Shown in pieces: positions 1 to 10,516 of a stretch of 64,000 bases of DNA. A model generated the notes under the pieces. The model was not told the DNA's origin and made no database searches. It worked only from the letters and a program-made list of their open reading frames with translations. Numbering within the stretch: the first letter of the stretch is position 1; the number at the start of each line of letters is the position of its first letter. The position numbers were made by a program, and so were the translations under genes. This stretch comes from Hydractinia symbiolongicarpus (Eukaryota; Cnidaria; Hydrozoa; Anthoathecata; Hydractiniidae), in assembly GCF_029227915.1 (NCBI RefSeq), contig NC_079884.1:14012001-14076000 (forward strand), read 5' to 3'.

Positions 1-698
1 GACACATCTCGTACTAAATATACATGACTGAAACTTAGTGACAAAAGTGTTGGTAGATTTATCGCAATATGGTTTATCAAAGACACTGGTAGACGGGGGT
101 AATCAACATAAGCTAGATCACCTTGAATTTTAAGTTCTTTTAGCATATTCAATTTTGGAAGATGGTAACACTGTTCTATCAACTCGTCATTTTTTTCATA
201 TTGAACGTTCTGCCAAAAATTCATCCATATCAACTTTTTAACATTAGGACAATGTACAGATATGAGGTTAGTAAATCTTAAATCAAAAGTTAACACAGAA
301 ACATTTTTTAAGCATTTCAATATCAGTTCAGCATTTTCATAAGTAAGGTCTTTACACAATATGTTAACCTGGACGAACCTTCCACATTGCACTCTTTCAA
401 GAAAATTAACCAAAGTCCATATGCTCCTGTTACAAATGCTTTGCACAGAAACTTGCAGCGAACATAAAACTTCTTTTAAAAATGAAACTTCATGTAGAGT
501 AATGCAGGTTAAACGGACGTTGAGAATGTCATGTATGCACAGATTTGACACAATTTTACCTAGTACTCCTTTTGGTAAAGTAACAAACGGAATACTTGAA
601 GTTGTCACGTCTTTGTCATCAATTTGCTTTTTAGAATATGAATGTACATCCTCATTTTGAAAAAAAATGGAAGAAAATGCACCACTGACTCTATTCAT
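1..698 (-). CDS. F-box protein, N-terminal part (runs off left edge)
   Basis: An uninterrupted minus-strand frame of about 232 codons starts at the ATG at 696-698 and is still open at the window edge. An in-frame TGA lies 25 bases upstream (723-725), so this ATG is the natural start. Residues about 38-72 fit an F-box: LPKGVLGKIVSNL, then HDILNVRLTC. F-box proteins link substrates to SKP1-CUL1 ubiquitin ligases. The rest is leucine-rich with irregular LRR-like spacing (ILKCLKNVSVLTFDLRF, CPNVKKLIWMNFW, NMLKELKIQGDL), as in FBXL-type proteins, but no specific orthologue is recognised. No intron is evident. The plus-strand frame at 361-660 is a shadow of this gene. Sure of a coding frame, fairly sure of the F-box, unsure of the subfamily. 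Confidence 0.8.
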   Translation of the reverse strand, partial: MNRVSGAFSSIFFQNEDVHSYSKKQIDDKDVTTSSIPFVTLPKGVLGKIVSNLCIHDILNVRLTCITLHEVSFLKEVLCSLQVSVQSICNRSIWTLVNFLERVQCGRFVQVNILCKDLTYENAELILKCLKNVSVLTFDLRFTNLISVHCPNVKKLIWMNFWQNVQYEKNDELIEQCYHLPKLNMLKELKIQGDLAYVDYPRLPVSLINHIAINLPTLLSLSFSHVYLVRDV

Positions 699-1160
699 GA
701 TGGGATTACATAAAGCTACAACTCATTTTATCTAGCAAAACCAAAACCAGAGTCTCCACATTCACTAGACAAAACAAAGTCAGGACAAAAATGAAATAAG
801 AGTTCCGTACCAAATCGACCCAGTGTACGAGGTTTACCATTTTTTGCGCTTGTACGAAGACGGGCGATTTCGTTCTAGGTTAATCGTTACACAGTAGTTC
901 ACAACCTCTTCCCCAGTACATCTTGTATCTTTTCTGACCCCCGGGACTGCGATATGAACATGGCGCCCTGGAGAAAGCGGCTGATCTGATATTGGCGCGG
1001 ATATGTCAAATAACACGATTGTATATTTATACATGTAGAAAATAATCAAAGGCAATATGCAAGCAGTTTGTGTGTTGCGTCTGCAGATGAATCAAAACAA
1101 ACTTGCCGCACGTATCTGGTGACGTATAACGCCGAGCTTGCTTAGCTCTGCCGCAGGGGT
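699..1160. other. Upstream region of the F-box gene; no gene seen
   Basis: Putative promoter/5' region of the minus-strand F-box gene. No coding frame is convincing. Around 901-975 there is AACCTCTTCCCCAG-type sequence resembling one end of the short AACCTCG MITE family found elsewhere in the window. Confidence 0.5.
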
Positions 1161-1492
1161 TAGATAGATAGATAGATAGATAGATGTGCATATTTTACAT
1201 GGCTAGCCTCACAAATATCGAGGGATATACCCTGTCTATTATTTCTAGGAGGGGCCATGGCGTAGATGGAGAGTCCTAGAGTATTTAATGCTCATTTTGA
1301 GCTACGCAGACCAAATTAGAGCTCGCGCTCTGCTAGACAACTCCCGGCAACATCCAACGGCCCACACAGTGTGCCATCTTCCCAATTCCCTATGGTAACA
1401 TTCACTCGCCCATGTTGAATCGCCGTCAAGAGGAATCGAACCCCGGTCTCCCGCACAGAGTTAGAGCTATAACCACTAATCTACGGCGCCAC
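1161..1492 (-). mobile_element. tRNA-derived SINE with (GATA)n tail
   Basis: Read on the minus strand, the 5' head (1488 down to 1421) is tRNA-like. It has an A-box-like TAGATTAGTGG, a B-box GGTTCGATTCC, and terminal CGCCGT / ACGGCG that pair as an acceptor stem. A non-tRNA body of about 240 bp follows, then a (CTAT)n microsatellite at 1161-1185 as the 3' tail. This head-body-tail layout is that of a Pol III SINE moved by LINE machinery. A degenerate partial copy lies at 40867-40941. No clear target duplication was seen. A true tRNA gene is unlikely because the D and T arms are imperfect and the body is attached. Confidence 0.75.
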
Positions 1493-1991
1493 AGGTAATG
1501 TGTATGTAAAAATATCAACTCTCTAAAAGCTGGAGACCCTAATTAGTGAAAAGATTTCTTTGCACTAAATCTGTGTCGGCTATTAGAGGGAAAAATTATT
1601 ATGCCACAAATAATTCGGTAATTAAACATTAAAAAATACATTCACTACACCAACGAGGTTGGGCCAACGGCACTTCTCCTACCTTACCAGCCTTATATAC
1701 AGCTTGAAATTCTATATACGAAGCTGAATCGTCACTTCTTAAATGAACAAAGATGATATACCCCTTGTTCCCAGATTTTTTTGGATTTTTTGATATGAGA
1801 GAAGGTGTCAAAAATTATCTCTAATGTCAAAAAGGCAAAAATCCCTGGGGACGAGAGTGGGATGACAAGGAGGAGGACAATCTCGAACTTTTCTGAAATT
1901 ATTTGCTATTATAATATCGAACTAATTTTTACTCCCTAGCGACAAATTACAGTCGTTATCAGTCATTATCGACCCTCCTGGAGCTCTTTGA

Positions 1992-2089
1992 GCAACTTCG
2001 TCCTTAGGGTCTTGTGTGACCTATGAGCCGTTATTACGGAGTGGCCAACAACTTATCAGCGAGGTAAAACGCCCTGGGAACGAGGTTGC
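1992..2089. mobile_element. Short MITE, AACCTCG/CGAGGTT family
   Basis: About 98 bp with imperfect terminal inverted repeats: GCAACTTCGTCCTTAGGG on the left and CCCTGGGAACGAGGTTGC on the right. On the opposite strand its interior (TAATAACGGCTCA..) matches the copy at 54989-55077, so the two are one family. More ends of the family occur near 2245 and 1652. No coding capacity. Confidence 0.7.
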
Positions 2090-2843
2090 TCTTTGAGATA
2101 AACATTGAAAAAAAAACATAAAAAGCTCTAGGAGTCAAGAATGAGTCGTTATCTAAAACTTTTCAGAAAATGTTGTTGATAAGCCCATTATGAAACATAT
2201 TTGTTTGTGTATTAAAACTCTATTTCAATTTTCGAATTATCGTATGTTGCAACCTCGAACCCAGGGCCTGTAGCGTTTTTTGATATGAAGATGAAACGCG
2301 TGTATGTTGTTAATTTTAGTTATACCGCCGCAACTCGTCAAAAAAACAATCTTGCTCTATGAGTATGAAATTTGCTCCTAGGTGTAACCTCGTTATCTCA
2401 AAAATCGGGCTCCTAAAGAACTTTTTGTCCGTTTTTTTGAGAGTTAGTTCCAGACAACCCGAACTCGACTGTTCCTTTTTTTCGCCCGAAATTCGCTCGT
2501 GTACACAAAGATGGTCAGTATCGTACGCTAAAAAAGGCAAACCGGCAATGACATTGTACGGAACAGAGAAACGACAGTCGACTGGTGGACTAGGGTTCCA
2601 AAGATTTTTTTCCCCGTGTCAACTTTTTTCCCCGTGTCAACTTTACTTTCACGCGATTGTGGGTCATATTTTAAACCATCATCACAAATATGGTACCTGA
2701 GTGCAACACGCTTATACTGTACCCACTCTTATCCTTTCCCTCTTTCTCGATAATACCAGTCAAGTGTTACCCGTTTGTTATTTATTTGTGTTGGTTAAAG
2801 AAATGGGAAGTTTTACTTAAAATTAGAAGTGTTTTTCACCTTT

Positions 2844-3212
2844 AATACACCTTTACGATAATTCAATTGTACATGCGTTCCTACGCCTCTCCATCGTTTT
2901 ACAATATCGGAAAAATGAAGGTAAAAATCGTGTTTTTATGAGAGTTTGTTAGAGACGAAAGCGTGTTTTCTCCAGTTTTTTAACTTCCGTCGTATCAATT
3001 TCTTTTAAATTTTCAGGAAACGTTAATAATAATAAGATAAGAGACTTATGTGTACTTTTCATTAAAAACAAAACGCAGCAAGAAATGTTATCACAAAAAA
3101 AACGTGTTTTCTCATTAATAAACTCTTAAAAAAGTATGATGTTTACCTCCTCCGATCACTAAATAAGCTGTGATAGAGTGTTGGTTTTCACGAATTATCG
3201 TAAAGGTGTATT
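2844..3212. mobile_element. MITE with perfect 21-bp TIRs
   Basis: AATACACCTTTACGATAATT.. at 2844-2864 is repeated exactly in inverted orientation at 3192-3212 (..AATTATCGTAAAGGTGTATT). The interior is AT-rich, non-coding, and has further internal inverted repeats around CGTGTTTTCTC. This is a non-autonomous DNA transposon; the superfamily is not assigned. Confidence 0.75.
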
Positions 3213-4121
3213 GATGTTTTAAAATAATAGTCTTACATCTGGTCTGGAATTATTCGTCCAGCTTTCGCACAGAACTGTTGACAATGTGCAGCGGAGTCGA
3301 AGCATAGCGAGATTGAATAAGTCTGATGTTCCGTTTAATCAAACCAAAATGTACATTTTATTTCTACTATTTTGTCATCTTTTTTAAGACTTGAAAAAAT
3401 TAGGCAAACTGCTTTAGCCTTTTCTTCCTAATGGTCAGTTTGCTGTTTAGCAGGGACAAAATCTAATTTAATCTAATCAAAATCTAATAGTTTTACCAAT
3501 GCCAGAAATTCTTGCAGTCAGAATGTTCTCCTTTGTGCCCCTCTTTGGTGTACCAAGCAGACAGAACTTGCAAGCAAAAAGGCGTTAAAATATAGCTGAA
3601 TGGCAAAGATTAACCATCTAAAACATATTAAAGATTTGACTATAAGAAAATTAATTCCTTTAAATATCCAGTCTTGTATTTATGAAGGTTTGACCATAAA
3701 AACATCATGATTACGACATGTGTACACCTTTTTATAATGGCTGCCTAATCTGAATACTGGCCCATGATTGGTGTAACCAGTATTATGATGCAAACCCGTT
3801 TTCAAGATTAGATGAGTTGCCGCCACGTGATGTAGCATTTTGATTTTGCATCAAGAACAGTGGGCATGTGCATGCATATAAACAGGCAAAAAATATAAAC
3901 AACAGACTGCAACAATCGAATAAATCTGGTGAAAAAAAAAATACACTGATGCTAAAATTAATGATAAAGTCTGCTCTTAAACAAAGAATATAATAGCTGA
4001 GAAACAACAATTCCAACACATTTTTAATCTATTTTATATTCCTAAAAATCTATAAATAAGTGGGAACGTGTCCCCTATCATTTTACATTTTATAAGAAAT
4101 GAAACGTTTTGAGATTGTATA
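3213..4121. other. Intergenic; no gene seen
   Basis: AT-rich sequence with no frame resembling a known protein. Short frames here, such as that at 3783-4019 minus, are low-complexity hydrophobic translations of AT-rich DNA. Confidence 0.5.
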
Positions 4122-4123
4122 TA

Positions 4124-6098
4124 CAGTACTGTGAAAAGGTTTGTTAACATCGTGTTCGTGTAACGAGCGTGGTGCACACGAACCACGATAAAATCGTGGT
4201 CTTCGTGTATAACAAATATTCAAACATTCTATCGTGGCCACCACGTTAATATAATTATCTCCACGAAGTATCGTGTGTCCCACGATCTTTTTCGCGAGCT
4301 CCACGATTTATATAGATTTAATTTTTTTTCTTTTCAAAAGCATCGGTAATTTGTTTTATTGAGTTTAACGAACGGACGCAATTAAATGTTTTGTACGAAA
4401 TGTTATTTTGTAAAGAAAAGTTAAATTTGTCTGACTATAATTTAATTTCAGTTTTTAAAACTTTAATAACGCCCGTCTCAAACACATCTCATTGTTTTGC
4501 CGATATTTTTTTGCCAAAAGAACTCTGTTCAAGAAAACGTTGAACCGAAAATATATGCAAAATATTTAACAGTCATTAAATTAAAGTAGATTTTAAAAGC
4601 GTATTTGGTCATCGAGTTTTTCTTTCTTTTATGTCTTATCTATTTTGCCGATGTATCTTTCTATAATAACCTTCCAAGTCTGAAAACATCAAAACTTTGA
4701 TTTCTTTAGCACCCTTCAACGCGAAGCAATTTATTTCTAATTTTATTGGTGCAGAAAATGCTTTAAAACTTCACATAATTAATAATTAATTATTCAATAA
4801 CAGAAGCTACGTGAACTTTTTATGAACGTAAAATTAGACACATTATTTCTTAATAAAAATTAGTTTATAAGAACATGCTCAGCCTAAAATCCCGCGCAAT
4901 ATGAGTCTAAAATTCATGAAAGAAATATTATTTTCAAACATTTTTTTAATGATCAAAAGGTCATTTTTGTCTATTTTATTTGTACAGAAAATGCTTCGAA
5001 ACTTCACATCATTAATAATTAATTATTCAATAACAGTGGACTTTTTATGAACGTAAAACCTGATGCAGGTATTTTGTTGTTATAAAAATATAGTTCATAA
5101 GAACGTGATCAGCAGTTCAATGCGACTTTATTTCTGAATCTATTATTTTACTTTTTACGAACAGATTTTTAATAGTATAATTTTAACAATCTATTTAAAA
5201 ATTTTAATATTTTGGAAGAAAACAAATAAGGAAATTTAAGGCTGAGAAAGGGTTACGAAAAAACTCTTATAAAAAACTTTAAAAAAATCAACTCGCCCCC
5301 AGGGTTGAAGCCCTGGCGTGGAAAAAGAAAGTGTAAAAAAAATACTAACCTCGCTCTTTTAAAAAAAATGTATAATAACCAGAAATCGCCAGATAATATT
5401 AGACCTGTTTCACCAAGTAATAAAGCGTTAGCGACAGTAAGGTATATATGTTTAAAAACCGTAAGAACAAGTATCTTGACTTTCATATTTTTTGAAGCGC
5501 AACCATGGGAAAAGAAGTGGATATTCTGCGTAAAAACTTCCGTATTGTTATAAGAACGTATAGTCGTATAAATTTTTTTTCATTTGACCTTAAAATTTAA
5601 ATTCATGAAATAAAGTCGCTTGATTGTATATACCATGCTTGTGACGATGAGTAACACTAAAATGAAACAACCTTTATAACATTTATTTAGAACAGAAATG
5701 CGTTTTTTAAAAAAAAAAAAAATAAATTTGTGAAAGAATTATTTAAAATTTTACAGTTTTATTTAATACCCTATGGACGGCGCTTGATTCACGAAGGATT
5801 AAAATCTTTTATATAGCTAGCCTTATAACAACGAATTAAAACAAAAAAATGTTAATTTATTTTTTTGCCGTCGGTTTTTAATTTAATTGATAAACTAATA
5901 CGGTCTTTGTTGTTTTACAATAGAAGTTATCTATGGTGGAAGCCACGATGTAATATTTAATTTTCGTTCGTGTAGTCCACGAAACATGATCGTGAGGTCC
6001 ACGATTTTTAAAAAAATACGTATCGTGGGCTATCGTGGTTCGTGCGTAACATGAAATAAACACGAACCACGATGTTAACAAACCTTTTCACAGTACTG
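4124..6098. mobile_element. Tc1/mariner-like non-autonomous element, copy A
   Basis: The ends are CAGTACTGTGAAAAGGTTTG.. at 4124 and its reverse complement ending at 6098, flanked on both sides by TA (4122-4123 and 6099-6100). CAGT termini with a TA target duplication are the Tc1/mariner signature. About 33 terminal bases are nearly identical. Inside each end lie many copies of ATCGTGG/CCACGAT spaced over roughly 200 bp, probably transposase-binding subterminal repeats. The central ~1.6 kb is AT-rich and holds no transposase frame, so mobility would depend on a relative elsewhere. It lies in inverted orientation to copy B, 131 bp away. Confidence 0.8.
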
Positions 6099-6520
6099 TA
6101 TTATCATTTTTAAAATTGGAAACAATTGGAAAAGTATTGTAATTTATTTTGGTTTTTAAGCCCAAAAATGATACGAAGTGAAAGCGAATGGGAAACAAAA
6201 TAAGATCCAATTGGGAAATGATTCAAAACTACAGTACTGTGAAAAGGATTGTTAACATCATGGTTCGTGTTTATTTCATTTTACACACTAGCCATGATAG
6301 CCAACGATGCATATTTTTTTTAACAATTGTGGACCTCATGATCATGTTTCATGGACTACACGAACAAAATTGAACATTACACTGTGGCGTTCACGATAGA
6401 TAACTTCTATTGTAAAACAACAAAGACCTTATTGGTTTATCAATTAAATCAAAAACCGATAGCAAAAAAATAAATTAACACTTGTTGTTTTAATTCTTTG
6501 TCATAAAGCTAGCTCTATAT

Positions 6521-7915
6521 CATCATCATCATCATCATCATCATTCTCGGCTTAACGTTCGTTTTCCATGCTAGCATGGGTTTGACGGGTATATTGATGA
6601 CCCTCTTCCAATCTGATCTAGACTGTGTTAGATCTAAACTCAACTTCCTCTCTATCAAGTCTGTCCTTATAACCTCCTGCCAAGTCTTTCTCGGTCTGCC
6701 TCTGGGCTTTGCCCCAGGAACTATCAAGTCTCTACACTTTCTTACCCAATTATCCTCCTCCATTCTTTCCAAGTGCCCCAGCCAATTCAATCTTCTTATC
6801 TGGATAACATCTTTAATTCTACAGAGACTTAGCCTGCTTCTTAGCTCATCTGAACTCTTTCTGTCTCTCAGACTGGCATTACACATCCACCTAACCATTC
6901 TCATATCATCCCTTTCTAAACGGTCAAGATCTTCCTGCTGCACTGTCCATGTCTCACTACCGTACAACATAACACTTCTTACACAGGCCTCATGCAACCT
7001 ACCTTTTACCTCAATTTACAAGACTCTGCTAGCCAACAAAGGAAGTAACTCTCTGAACTTTTTCCAAGCAGAACCCATCCTGCAAGTAACACTTCTTCCA
7101 ACACCCCCTTCACTGCCCAAAATATCACCTAAGTAACAGAAGTTCTCAACTATCTCTAACAAGCCACTGTTGTGCATCATTGAAGCTGGAAATACTTAAT
7201 TCTCTATAATCTCACCTTTGCAACGCTTGCATACAAACTGTATGTCAGCTCTTAACCTTCCACTAATACTACTGCACTTCTTATGTACCCAATGCTTGCA
7301 AGTCTGACAAAAAATTGAGTTACTACCAACCCCTCTCCTGCAAACTCCACAAGGCCACTTTCCAACTACAAGGTCACACTTGGCTGCAATGCTACTTATC
7401 ATGACTTTAGACTTTGCTGTGTTTACCTTCAGCCCTTTCTCTTCTAGTCCTTTCTTCCACTTCTCAAACTTTTCAACTAATTCTTCCATCGACTCTGCTA
7501 TGAGAACCAAATCATCTGCATACAATAACTCCCATGGGCAACCTGTTCTGAACTCCATCGACAGCGCTTCTAAGACTAGAATAAACAACAAAGGACTAAG
7601 TACAGAACCCTGATGTACACCAACATTTACACTAAATTCATCACTAAGTGAATCGTTAATCCTGACACGACTTCTAGCATTGCTGTACATAGACTGAACC
7701 ATCGTAACTAGCCACTCATCCACACCTAATTTTCTCATAGCCACTAAATAACTTTACGTGGCACTCTATCAAAAGCTTTCTCTAAATCTACAAAGGCAAA
7801 ATAGAGATTCTTTTTCTTTCCTAAATACTTTTCCTGAAGCTGTCTGAGTAAAAATATTGCATCTGTAGTGCCACGCCCTGGAACAAAACCAAATTGCATC
7901 TTATCTATATCAATT
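6521..7915 (-). mobile_element. 5'-truncated LINE copy (RT C-terminal part)
   Basis: A minus-strand non-LTR retrotransposon fragment ending in (ATG)n (seen as a CAT/ATC run at 6521-6544). Frames at 7196-7744 and 6515-6997 encode the late reverse transcriptase region ([21 protein letters not shown]). A PHD-like zinc finger follows (CGVCRRGVG, C..C..WVHKKC), then a C-terminal domain ([22 protein letters not shown]). It matches the copy at 17646-20490 closely up to ..CTATATCAATT and is cut off at 7915. Frames are broken between the zinc finger and the C-terminal region, so it is dead. The sequence style suggests an RTE- or CR1-like APE-type LINE; the clade is not certain. Confidence 0.9.
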
Positions 7916-7929
7916 GAATCAAAACGGAA

Positions 7930-8222
7930 CCTAAAAAAGCATTTCTAACGCTGCTCTTCGTTCTTAAACTTTTAAAACACGATCTGAAAAAGCATTTCTT
8001 CTGCCGCTTTTCGTTCTTAAACTTTTAAAATGCGATCTAAAAAAGCATTTTTATCGCCGCTCTTCCTTCTTGAACTTTTAAAATGCAATCTAACAAATTA
8101 TTTCTATCACCGCTTTTCCTTGTTTAACTTTTAAAATGCGATTTTAAAAAGCATTTCTATCACTGCTCTTCGTTCTTAAACTTTTAAAATGCGATCTAAA
8201 AAAGCTTTTCTATCACGGTTCT
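7930..8222. repeat. 53-bp minisatellite, about 5.5 copies
   Basis: The block TTCTTAAACTTTTAAAATGC recurs with starts at about 7961, 8014, 8067, 8120 and 8173, a constant 53-bp period. The rest of the unit carries AAAAAAGCATTTCTATC and a GCTCTTC-like stretch. It lies inside Tc1-like copy B, directly beyond the LINE truncation point, and is not obvious in copy A. Confidence 0.85.
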
Positions 8223-8369
8223 TCACCAAGCTAAAACTACAAATATGCTGGTTAAACTTGATAAAACCCTAATGAACTTTAATAAAACACTTTTTTAAAA
8301 AGTAAAAAAAGTAAATTATAAATTGCGGAACTCGCTAAAATAATTGTGGGACACACGATCCTTTGTGGA

Positions 8370-8819
8370 CAGGGTGACCACTCCTCCTTAAATTCCTTAA
8401 ATAACCTTAGAAAAAGAAAATCTCCTTAAAAGTATTATATATATATATACTTAAAAAAATTGAAATTTTAGCTATTCTCCTTAATTTCTCCTTATTTCTT
8501 AATTTTTACTGATTGTAACTTTTTTGAAAATGTGTTCATGGATTGTTCATCACCAGTGAAATCCTAAACCTAAAATCCTATATTTTCTATCTTTCATAAT
8601 TTATATATATAATTTGTATTATATGTATAATTTTCTTATCATAGAACATAGTATTATACATTAAAGATGAGAACTAAATTGGTTTTCTCCTTCATTATCC
8701 TTATTTTTTTTATATCTTTATTCTCGTTTGCTGCAAAATATCCTTAAAAAATGTCATTTTGTCTCCTTAGTTCACCTTAATATCCTTCTTTTGTTCTCAT
8801 TTTGTTAGTGGTCACCCTG
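8370..8819. mobile_element. hAT-like MITE with 5-bp target duplication
   Basis: The termini CAGGGTGACCACT and AGTGGTCACCCTG form a 13-bp perfect inverted repeat, flanked by GTGGA direct repeats at 8365-8369 and 8820-8824. The related Tc1-like copy A has GTGGA only once at the matching place (reverse strand, near 4260), which confirms insertion with a 5-bp duplication. The interior is rich in CTCCTTA words. CAGGG..CCCTG ends with a short duplication suggest the hAT5-type group. Confidence 0.8.
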
Positions 8820-9509
8820 GTGGAGATAATAATATTAGCGTGATGGCCATGATAGAATGTTTGAATGTTTGTTATACATAAAGACCGTGATTTTATTGTG
8901 GTCCGTGTGCACCACGCTCGTTACACGAACACAATGTTAACGAACCTTTTCACAGTACTGTATTTTAAAATGAATCTAGAAACAAAATTTGAAAGTAATT
9001 CTGAAACTGAATTGTTTTCCTAACGCAATTTAAAACAAATTAAGTATGTGATCAATTTATTATGTGAAGCTGTTTTTAGACATTCCTTTCTCACTTCGAC
9101 AGATCTCACAAAAATTTACGTAAGGTTAATTTCTTTGAAAGAATAAGAAAATTTTTGTATTGATCGCTTTATGATCCCGTTTTTACAGTTGTTAAATTAT
9201 CTGTGGCGAAGGCGAACTGAGACCCCCTAGAAATGCGCTAAATTCATCTCTTTAGATAGTGCTATTATCTAGCTAGAACGTTGGTGAAAGTGCAAAATTC
9301 TCTCTTTAGGGAACCAATTGGAAGCCAACGAATCAAATGACTCAAAAAGTAGAGAACAGTGTGTGTTTATGAAGGAGAATGTTTCAAAACAAAAAAAAAG
9401 TTTATTTGTAAATAAAAGTTCTATATAAAAAAGAAAACGCATTTATTGTCCACCTTCTTTGTCTTCGTCTGAGCTACTTGATGATGATAACAATGCGTCA
9501 ATGAATTCA

Positions 9510-9791
9510 TTACTGAATTTTTGTCACTTTTCTTTCTTTTTTGTGGCTTATAGGCAAGTTCCCACACAAACGGTGCTGCTTAGCATCCCACCAAAGATTA
9601 ATTGCATCGCTACATCCTTCCTTTGCAAATTGGGACAGAGTAGGGCCTTTGATTTTAATACAAAGCAAGTCTGTAAGGTTTTATTCATTGAGGCGGCTAT
9701 GCCAATCGGTTTTCACTATTTTCAGATAATTGAAAAATCTTCTGACAGCAGCATTAGAATACGGTGCATGTAAACATAGCTCAGCAAATAG
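9510..9791 (-). pseudogene. hAT transposase C-terminal (dimerisation) remnant
   Basis: Minus-strand translation from 9791 gives LHAPYSNAAVRRFFNYLKIV, then an in-frame stop after WHSRLNE, then LLCIKIKGPTLSQFAKEG and an INLWWDAKQHR motif. The order SNA.V.RFFS.LK..KT..R..L, then LL.I...GP, is that of the hAT family dimerisation domain. Only about 90 residues remain, interrupted by one stop, so this is a fossil. The plus-strand frames at 9459 and 9541 are its shadow. Confidence 0.7.
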
Positions 9792-10516
9792 GAAAATACT
9801 TTTGATTAATGATTAGTAACGCATGGTGGGGAAAAGCAATTGTGCCCTGCGAATAGGGAAGCAAACTAATGAACTAATATAAGTAAAAGTCATATATATA
9901 CTGACAGTAAAAATTTGCGTGATTTACAATCATGAAAAATATTTTAATATTAATAATTAATTTCGATGGTGGTGATTGATCAAGTATTAAACGAACTCGC
10001 ACTCCAAAGAAAGTATTTGTTGGTGCTTCACTTCGTTTTATTCCTAGAAACTCGAAAATTTTAACTTAGAAAGAATAACAAGTTGTCACTGATAAATATG
10101 ACAGATAATTAGTGACCGATTCTTACCCAGGGTAAGAATGAGAAAAAATGGTCAGTCATAACTTAAATTGTGGTGGGTCATGATTGATGACTGGCCCTTA
10201 TTTCGATCCCTAATGATTTACATGTCATTTTGTTAGAAGTGATTTTGAAACGATTTGAACTGAAATGAATTTATTGAAACGATGAAATAAATTATTTGTT
10301 CTTATTTGGAAAGACAAAAAGTATAAAAACTGATATGAAGGCTATAAAGAAGAATATTATTTTTTTTTTGTGAAGAATTTTAAGAAAAACATATATTTGT
10401 TACTGCCAATAGTTTACTATTAATTTCTAAATTACTGGTAAACTATTTTATACCGCGAAACTAAATATTTTCTCAGACATATAATGTTGAAAGCTTTATT
10501 GAATTCACTATTTTAG
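9792..10516. other. 5' region of the RFESD-like gene
   Basis: No gene. A perfect inverted repeat ATTCTTACCC-A-GGGTAAGAAT lies near 10121-10140. The start codon of the next gene follows directly after TATTTTAG, which reads as a splice acceptor. A 5'-UTR intron or trans-spliced leader site is therefore possible. Confidence 0.45.

Larger units (their letters stand above)
6232..8960. mobile_element. Tc1/mariner-like non-autonomous element, copy B, with nested insertions
   Basis: It has the same CAGTACTGTGAAAAGG termini and TA flanks (6230-6231 and 8961-8962) as copy A, but is inverted. Its left 280 bp match the reverse complement of A's right end, and its right end matches A's left end. It is longer because a truncated LINE (6521-7915), a 53-bp minisatellite (about 7930-8222) and an hAT-like MITE (8370-8819) sit inside. 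Copy A serves as the empty-site reference for the MITE. No transposase of its own is visible. Confidence 0.8.

Noticed and set aside
834-1055. A 73-aa minus frame
   Set aside because: No family resemblance, and it partly overlaps repeat-like sequence.
1421-1488. A genuine tRNA gene
   Set aside because: The arms are imperfect and it is joined to a repeat body and microsatellite tail, as in a SINE.
6576-7136. A 186-aa plus-strand frame, and the similar one at 17688-18257
   Set aside because: Antisense shadows of the LINE C-terminal domain.
7930-8222. A CRISPR-like array
   Set aside because: The 53-bp units are contiguous tandem repeats with no unique spacers, in animal DNA.
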